Shown piece after piece: positions 33,564 through 37,897 of a stretch of DNA of 37,897 nucleotides. The notes beneath the pieces were generated by a model, which was given only the letters and a program-made list of their open reading frames with translations, was not told the origin of the DNA and searched no databases. The translations under genes and the position numbers were made by a program. The stretch lies in contig NZ_AOJE01000060.1 of assembly GCF_000337915.1 (NCBI RefSeq), positions 124,251-162,147 on the forward strand, in the 5' to 3' direction. The stretch comes from Halorubrum saccharovorum DSM 1137. GTDB taxonomy: Archaea > Halobacteriota > Halobacteria > Halobacteriales > Haloferacaceae. Every line of letters begins with the position of its first letter. Positions within the stretch are counted from its first letter, which is position 1.

Positions 33564-34354
33564 GGATCGTCGGTCTCGCCGGCGGCGGGGGCGTCCGCGG
33601 GTCGATCGTCGAACGCGGCCGGCACCCGCACGTCCAGCTCCGGTAGCTCCTCGGCCGCCTCCCGCGGCGCGGCGTCGACGGCGACCCGTCCCGCCGACAG
33701 CCCCACCACCCGGTCCGCGAGCCCGAGCACGTCGCGGAGGTCGTGGGTGACGACGATCACGCTCGTCCCGGCCGCGCGGAGCGCCCGAAGCCGGTCGAGC
33801 ACCGACCGCCGAGCCGGCTCGTCGAGCCCGGTGAACGGCTCGTCCAAGACGAGGTGGTCGGGCTCCATCGCGAGCGCCCCCGCGATCGCGACGCGCTCGC
33901 GCTCGCCCCCGGAGAGGCTCGCGATCCGCTCGTCCTCGCGCCCGGCCATGTTCACCGCCGCGAGCGCGTCGGCGACCCGTCGGTCGATCTCGGCGTGAGA
34001 GCACCCGAGGTTCTCCGGGCCGAACGCCACGTCGGCGCCGACGGTGGCGGCGACCAGCTGGTCGCGGGGGTCCTGAAACACCATCCCGACCGCCGAGCGC
34101 GCGGCGACGAGATCGTCGCTCACGGGGGCCCCGTTCACCGAGACCGTCCCGGCGTCGGGCTCGACGAGCCCGTTGAACGTCCTGACGAGCGTCGTCTTCC
34201 CGGAGCCGTTCGCGCCGGCGACGATCAGGAACTCGCCGTCGGGGACCGAGAGGGTCACGTCGTCGACGGCGACGAGGCCGCCACCGTCGTCCGCGTCGCT
34301 CCCGCCGCTCCCGGGTCGGCCGTACCGACAGGTGACGCCGGTGGCGTCGATCAC
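33560..34354 (-). CDS. bioM: ECF transporter ATPase BioM
   Basis: This 264-residue ATPase has Walker A at 47-55 (GANGSGKTT), the Q-loop VFQDPRDQLVAATVGADVAFGPENLG typical of EcfA proteins, signature LSGGERERVAIAGAL, and Walker B HLVLDEPFTGLD. A short Gly/Asp-rich insert (14-26) sits near the N-terminus. It provides ATP hydrolysis for biotin uptake. It starts 30 nt after bioY and overlaps bioN by four bases. Confidence 0.88.
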   Translation of the reverse strand: MIDATGVTCRYGRPGSGGSDADDGGGLVAVDDVTLSVPDGEFLIVAGANGSGKTTLVRTFNGLVEPDAGTVSVNGAPVSDDLVAARSAVGMVFQDPRDQLVAATVGADVAFGPENLGCSHAEIDRRVADALAAVNMAGREDERIASLSGGERERVAIAGALAMEPDHLVLDEPFTGLDEPARRSVLDRLRALRAAGTSVIVVTHDLRDVLGLADRVVGLSAGRVAVDAAPREAAEELPELDVRVPAAFDDRPADAPAAGETDDP

Positions 34355-34384
34355 GGTCTCGCCTCGTGCGCGTTCACGACGGCC

Positions 34385-34966
34385 TCACGCGGCCGCGACC
34401 GCGTCGGACCGCACGATGCCGACCGCGGCGGCGACCTTCAGCGCCTCCGCGGGGAGGAACGCGACCGCGCCGACGGTCACCGCCTCGACGGGACCGAGCG
34501 AGAGGACGTACGCAAGCCCGGCGACGCCGAGCGCGTAGATGACGACGGTTCCGAGGACCATCGCCCCGACGAGCGTCGGGACGCCGACCGTATCGAGGTC
34601 GCGGAGGCTCGCGCCGCGGTGGACGACCGCGCCGACGACCGCCGCGGCCAGCGGGTACGACCAGAGGTAGCCCGCGGACTGGCCGACGAGCGATCCCACG
34701 CCGGCGGAGCCGCCCTCGAACACCGGCGCGCCGACCGCGCCGGCCACGAGATAGAGGACGAGCGACGCGCCCCCCCACACCGGGCCGAGGTAGATCCCGG
34801 CGAGGAACACGCCGAGCACCTGCAGCGTCACCGAGACGGGCGAGACGGGATTCGGGAACGTCACGTACGCGAACGCGCCGACGAGCGCGGCGAACAGCGC
34901 CGCGCGGGCGAGGTTCGTCGCGGCCTCGTCGCCGACGAGATCCACCGACTCCGTGCTGGTTGCCAT
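34385..34966 (-). CDS. bioY: Biotin transporter substrate-binding protein BioY
   Basis: This 193-residue membrane protein has about six helices. Family segments are PNPVSPVSVTLQVLGVFLAG, the GPVWGGASLVLYLVAGAVGAPVF stretch split over two helices, and GGSAGVGSLVGQSAGYLWSYP. BioY binds biotin and docks on the BioM-BioN module. Start 34966 is preferred over earlier in-frame Met codons. The nearest TATA-like sequence, GTTTACG (about 34984-34990), is slightly close, so the start has some uncertainty. Confidence 0.9.
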   Translation of the reverse strand: MATSTESVDLVGDEAATNLARAALFAALVGAFAYVTFPNPVSPVSVTLQVLGVFLAGIYLGPVWGGASLVLYLVAGAVGAPVFEGGSAGVGSLVGQSAGYLWSYPLAAAVVGAVVHRGASLRDLDTVGVPTLVGAMVLGTVVIYALGVAGLAYVLSLGPVEAVTVGAVAFLPAEALKVAAAVGIVRSDAVAAA

Positions 34967-35119
34967 GTCTCCGACACCATCGTAAACCGACTTGAAAGTA
35001 CTGGTTGACGACACAGTCGGTCTCCGGTTCTCTCCGGAAGCCCTCCCCACTCTATCCCGCCGGAGGCCGCCTAGACCGTACGCGAGGCTTATTTACCGCC
35101 GGCGCGTATCCCCCCGTCC

Positions 35120-35776
35120 ATGGACGAGAAGACCTCCGATCTCCGCGACATCTTCGTCGAGACCACCGGGTCCGAGACGGTCACCGAGCGGCAGGCGGAG
35201 TCGCGCGGGACGCTCACCGACCGCGACGAGGCGGCGGTCGACGAGCGGGTCCGAGAGCTCGTCGCCGCGATGCGCGAGCGGTACGACTTCTCGACCGACC
35301 TCGACGACGCGACGTACGCTCGGATCGCCCGCGCGCGCTTCGAGGAAGACGACGACGAGGCGATCGCGTCCGCGCTCGTCGAGGAGCGCGAGGAGGGTGG
35401 AAATGGAGAGGAAACCCCGCCCGTCGTCGACCCCGCGGCCGTCCGCGACGCCCGGCTCGACCTCCACCTCGTCCGCGAGGTCGACCGCGACGTCGACGAC
35501 GCCTCGTTCGAGTACGACGACCTGAAGCAGCTGACCGCGGAGGGGCGCTCGATCCCCGAGTGCGCCGACGCCCTCGACGCCGACCCCGACGTCGTCGCGA
35601 AGCACGCCCGCGTCGCCCGTGTGGACCTGACTTCCACCCGCGCGAACGACCGGTTCCGCGACGAGTTCCGCGACCTCCTCACCGACGCCGAGATCGAGGG
35701 CTCGCACGCCGAGACCGCCCGCGACGACGGGCTCGAAGAGGCGACCGAAGACATGGAGACGGACGTCTCTTTATAA
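35120..35776 (+). CDS. Haloarchaeal conserved protein, possibly 'conditioned medium-induced protein 4'
   Basis: This 218-residue acidic, charged and mostly helical protein starts MDEKTSDLRDIFVETTGSE. I recall a haloarchaeal family named conditioned medium-induced protein 4 with a similar start; that name comes from growth-dependent expression, not a known activity. The middle (SFEYDDLKQLTAEGRSIPECADALDADPDVVAKHARVAR) reads like a helix-turn-helix. TTATTTACC (35089-35097) is about 27 nt upstream, giving a leaderless message. The stop codon is inside the TTATAAGCGA that precedes repeat copy C. Confidence 0.7.
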   Translation: MDEKTSDLRDIFVETTGSETVTERQAESRGTLTDRDEAAVDERVRELVAAMRERYDFSTDLDDATYARIARARFEEDDDEAIASALVEEREEGGNGEETPPVVDPAAVRDARLDLHLVREVDRDVDDASFEYDDLKQLTAEGRSIPECADALDADPDVVAKHARVARVDLTSTRANDRFRDEFRDLLTDAEIEGSHAETARDDGLEEATEDMETDVSL

Positions 35777-35780
35777 GCGA
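35771..35780 (+). promoter_or_regulatory. TTATAAGCGA before repeat copy C
   Basis: TTTATAAG is an excellent haloarchaeal TATA match pointing into the repeat. The same 10 bases recur at 36180-36189 beyond the element. It may be a promoter or one side of a target-site duplication. Confidence 0.55.
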
Positions 35781-35790
35781 TTGCGGTGGC

Positions 35791-35828
35791 GCGTGCCGCC
35801 GAGCGCCCGCAGGGCGCGAGGTGCACGC
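35791..35828 (+). other. Stem-loop 1 of copy C
   Basis: The outer helix is GCGTGC/GCACGC, followed by GCC against GGT, which allows one G-U pair. GA lies opposite GA, and the inner helix GCGCCC/GGGCGC closes a three-base loop. The same shape occurs in copies A and B with compensated differences. Confidence 0.85.
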
Positions 35829-35985
35829 GCGAGGGAGTCGCTGGCGCCGCCGGCGCCAGCGACGAGGCTGGGGAGGCGTGAGGCTGCGGTCCCGCGAGCG
35901 GAGCGAGCGGGAGCACGGAAGTCGCAGCGCTGAGCGCAGCGAGGCGGTCGTCTTCCGGCGGTTGCTGTGCGGAATGGGTGGGGCT

Positions 35986-36147
35986 CAAAGGGGCAGCCGC
36001 GTCGACGAAGCACGACGACGTAAGCCGCGTGGCGCGTAGCGCCACGGGCAGCCGGCGGCAAAGCCGCCGGCGACACCGAAAGGAGCGAGTGAAACGAGCG
36101 ACTGAGGAGCGCAACGAGTCGCGCGAGTCGACGCAGCTGGGGCTTTG
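35986..36147 (+). repeat. 3' module of copy C with terminal inverted repeat
   Basis: The left arm is CAAAG-GGG-CAGCCGCGTCGAC (35986-36006) and the right arm GTCGACGCAGCTG-GGG-CTTTG (36127-36147). The outer five pairs and 12 of 13 inner pairs form, around opposed GGG runs. The inner arm sequence differs from copy B, yet pairs just as well. Inside are two extra hairpins and the 31-base block (36082-36112) shared with copy B. Confidence 0.85.
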
Positions 36148-36179
36148 GCGGTGTTCACCGTCGACCCTCCGTCGACTGC

Positions 36180-36189
36180 TTATAAGCGA
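36180..36189 (+). promoter_or_regulatory. TTATAAGCGA after repeat copy C (orphan TATA box)
   Basis: This repeats 35771-35780 exactly and continues GCGG, like the AGCGAGCG extension seen at the two promoters at 5425 and 6633. No gene on the plus strand follows before the convergent SRP54 gene. It may therefore mark an unannotated transcript or the far side of an insertion. Confidence 0.45.
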
Positions 36190-36270
36190 GCGGTTGGGGC
36201 GTTAGAAGCGTCCCTCGTTGATCCGCCGTCAGTAACGCCCGTTGATAAGTAACCACCCGCGATCGACGCT

Positions 36271-37665
36271 TCAGAACGGCCCCTTCCCGCCGCCCATCAT
36301 GTCGCCGAGGCCGCCGCCGTCGCCGCCGCCCATCTTCTTCATCATGCGCTGCATGTCGCCTTCGCCCATCCCCTGGAACTGGCTGATCGTCTGCTCCATC
36401 ATCGAGTGCTGTTCGAGCAGCTGCTGGACCGTCTCCTCGTCGGTGCCGGAGCCGCGCGCGATCCGCTCCGTGCGCGACTGGCCGACGACGCGGGGGTTCT
36501 CCAGCTCCTCCTCGGTCATCGAGTCCATGATGCGCTCGAAGCGGCGCATCCGGTCTTGGGTCACGTCCATCGCGTCGTCCGGGAGCTGGTCCATCATCCC
36601 GCCGCCCATGCCGGGGATCATGTCCATCACCTGATCTAAGGGGCCCATCCGGTTCATCGCGTCCATCTGCTTTTTCATGTCCTTCAGGGTGAACTCGCCC
36701 TGCAGCATGTCCTCGGGGTCCCAGTCCTCGTCCTCCTCCTGGGCCTCCTCCATGGCGCGCTCGACGCGCTCGGAGAGCTGCTTGAGGTCGCCCATCCCGA
36801 GCAGCCGGGAGATGAACCCGGAGGGCTCGAACCGCTCGATGTCCTGGACCGTCTCGCCGGTCCCGAGGAACGCGATGGAGGAGTCGGTCTCGTTGACCGC
36901 CGTCAGCGCGCCACCGCCCTTCGCGGTCCCGTCGAGCTTGGTGATCATCACGCCCTCGATGCCGATCGACTCCTCGAACTGGCGGGCCTGATCCTTCGCG
37001 CCCTGCCCGATCGCGGCGTCTAACACGAGGAGCGAGCGGTCGGGGTCGACCGCCTGCTCGATCTCCTCGATCTCCGCGATGAGGTCGTCTTCGAGCGCGT
37101 GGCGACCGGCCGTGTCAACGATGTGCACGTCGGCGTCTTCGGTCTCCTCGAGGCCCGTCCGCGCGATGTCGACCGGATCGTCGTTGTCGGGGTTCCCGTA
37201 GAAGTCGACCTCAGCGCGCTCGCACATCTCCTTGGCCTGGTCGTACGCGCCGGGCCGGAAGGTGTCCGTCTGGATGACGGCGGGGCGGAGCCCCTTCTTC
37301 GAGAACCACCAGGCCATCTTGGCCGCGGAGGTGGTCTTCCCGGACCCCTGCAGGCCGGCCAGCAGGATCGTCTGGTTCTCCAGGGGAAGCTCCGTGGAGT
37401 CGCCGACCAGATCGACCATCTCCTCGTAGACGATCTTGAGAACGTGGTCCTTCGCGGTCGTACCGCCCGGCGGCTCCTCTTCGAGGGCGCGAGTCTTGAT
37501 CGAGTCCGACAGCTCCATCACGAGGGAGACGTCGACGTCGGCGGAGAGGAGCGAGCGCTGGATCTCTTTGACGATCTCCTCGACGTCGCTCTCGGAGAGT
37601 CGGGACTTCCCCTGGAGCTTGTCGAGGCTGCTCCGGAGGGACGTACCGAGGTCGTCGAGTACCAT
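36271..37665 (-). CDS. srp54: Signal recognition particle GTPase SRP54
   Basis: This 464-residue protein has the N, G and M domains of SRP54. The P-loop is at 104-111 (GLQGSGKTT), followed by the DTAGR motif and [13 protein letters not shown]. The M domain (about 300-464) is Met-rich, with segments such as [23 protein letters not shown] and a Gly/Met C-terminus ending GGGKGPF. It binds signal sequences and 7S RNA and docks on FtsY to deliver proteins to the membrane. The start at 37665 is chosen because homologues begin MVLDDLG and CTTTAC (37691-37696) lies about 29 nt upstream. A longer in-frame start at 37764 is rejected. Confidence 0.96.
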   Translation of the reverse strand: MVLDDLGTSLRSSLDKLQGKSRLSESDVEEIVKEIQRSLLSADVDVSLVMELSDSIKTRALEEEPPGGTTAKDHVLKIVYEEMVDLVGDSTELPLENQTILLAGLQGSGKTTSAAKMAWWFSKKGLRPAVIQTDTFRPGAYDQAKEMCERAEVDFYGNPDNDDPVDIARTGLEETEDADVHIVDTAGRHALEDDLIAEIEEIEQAVDPDRSLLVLDAAIGQGAKDQARQFEESIGIEGVMITKLDGTAKGGGALTAVNETDSSIAFLGTGETVQDIERFEPSGFISRLLGMGDLKQLSERVERAMEEAQEEDEDWDPEDMLQGEFTLKDMKKQMDAMNRMGPLDQVMDMIPGMGGGMMDQLPDDAMDVTQDRMRRFERIMDSMTEEELENPRVVGQSRTERIARGSGTDEETVQQLLEQHSMMEQTISQFQGMGEGDMQRMMKKMGGGDGGGLGDMMGGGKGPF

Positions 37666-37690
37666 TTGCCGGAGATAGGCGGTCGACGCG

Positions 37691-37696
37691 GTAAAG
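37691..37696 (-). promoter_or_regulatory. TATA box of srp54
   Basis: CTTTAC on the minus strand is centred about 29 nt before the ATG at 37665. Confidence 0.55.
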
Positions 37697-37782
37697 CTTT
37701 GTTCGTCGCCGGGCGCGGAGTACGACGTGATCGGAAACCGTGGATCGGCGGTGAAGGTCTCCAACGGCCCGCCGTGAGGCCC

Positions 37783-37897
37783 ACCCCACCCGCAACCGCA
37801 GCCTCAGACCTCCCCAGCCTCGTCGGTCGCCCTCCGCGTTGCTCCGGGCGACCGACTCCAGCGAGGGACCAGAGGTCCCTCTGGCAGCCGGCGCTAC
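37783..37897 (-). repeat. Dispersed structured repeat, copy D (5' module, diverged, runs off the window)
   Basis: On the minus strand it carries the island GACGAGGCTGGGGAGG followed by CTGAGGCTGCGG, as in copy C. Its stem-loop 2 has perfect 11-bp arms, GTCGGTCGCCC (37822-37832) and GGGCGACCGAC (37846-37856), of a sequence unrelated to that of copy C. An additional perfect hairpin, GAGGGACC/GGTCCCTC, is at 37863-37881. The 3' module is missing; the copy breaks off near the srp54 promoter. Confidence 0.75.

Larger units (their letters stand above)
35783..36147 (+). repeat. Dispersed structured repeat, copy C (most complete)
   Basis: The element starts GCGGTGGCGCGTGCC, passes GACGAGGCTGGGGAGG and GGGGCTCAAAGGGGCAG, and ends CTGGGGCTTTG. 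Stem-loop 1 is at 35791-35828. Stem-loop 2 (about 35837-35863) has perfect 12-bp arms, GTCGCTGGCGCC and GGCGCCAGCGAC. TCCCGC/GCGGGA pairs at 35890-35912. In the 3' module, CGTGGCGC/GCGCCACG (36028-36046) and GCCGGCGGC/GCCGCCGGC (36051-36071) are perfect hairpins that are absent from copy B. The element fills the gap between two convergent genes. The remaining bases 36148-36270 hold two more small palindromes and an orphan TATA box. No coding sequence is credible here. Confidence 0.9.

Noticed and set aside
35005-36039. A long plus-strand open frame ending in repeat copy C
   Set aside because: It is an arginine-rich shadow of the gene at 35120-35776 in another frame and then runs through non-coding repeat.
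36190-36270. A small gene after the orphan TATA box at 36180
   Set aside because: No start codon with a credible reading frame follows on the plus strand before the convergent SRP54 gene.

Overview
The window is chromosomal DNA of a halophilic archaeon, most likely Halorubrum or a close relative (inference). GC content is very high, the proteins are strongly acidic, and most genes carry a TATA box 26-31 nt before the start codon, as expected for leaderless haloarchaeal transcripts. The cdrL-cdrS-ftsZ2-ncsA block is typical of haloarchaea. Nearly all genes are core housekeeping genes. I see no rRNA, tRNA, IS transposase, integrase or CRISPR array.

Layout. 1-111 is a copy of a dispersed repeat. 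212-3183 (+) holds a phosphoribosyltransferase, an HD hydrolase and an Mqo-type malate:quinone oxidoreductase with an acidic tail that runs into tandem repeats. 3344-5322 (-) holds a small membrane protein and an HD phosphohydrolase. 5459-7532 (+) holds an unlisted 46-residue membrane peptide coupled to a YeiH-type transporter, then MTA phosphorylase. 7566-12620 (-) is a coiled-coil gene-smc-scpA operon for chromosome organisation. 12793-15026 (+) is the cell-division block cdrL, cdrS, ftsZ2, faced by ncsA (tRNA thiolation). 16261-16522 is a second repeat copy. 16615-19018 holds a DUF4442 protein, a response regulator with PAS and an alpha/beta hydrolase. 19048-20634 (-) is the methylmalonyl-CoA mutase B12 subunit with its chaperone MeaB. 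20765-21706 (+) is a double VOC protein. 21881-24163 (+) is a large unrecognised HhH-containing protein behind an unusually AT-rich promoter. 24268-30016 (-) is the phosphate operon pstS-pstC-pstA-pstB-phoU plus a low-molecular-weight phosphatase. 30196-32746 holds a small unknown protein and a membrane HdrD-like Fe-S oxidoreductase. 32847-34966 (-) is the biotin ECF transporter bioY-bioM-bioN. 35120-35776 (+) is a haloarchaeal protein. 35783-36147 is the most complete repeat copy. 36271-37665 (-) is SRP54, and the window ends in a fourth, partial repeat copy.

The most interesting non-gene signal is this dispersed repeat family: copies A, B, C and D at 1-111, 16261-16522, 35783-36147 and about 37783-37897. 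It has conserved islands separated by hairpins whose sequences differ between copies while staying self-complementary. In one hairpin a stem of GCGCCC/GGGCGC in A and C becomes GCGGCC/GGCCGC in B. A second, terminal stem keeps CAAAG/CTTTG and opposed GGG runs but changes its inner arms in step. Such covariation implies selection for folding, or a replication or recombination process that keeps the arms symmetrical. I know no name for this family.

Other points worth checking are GTAAGAC/GTCTTAC repeats before cdrS-ftsZ2, a perfect palindrome over the VOC gene promoter, and a 28-nt direct repeat that forms that gene's 3' end in a different frame.
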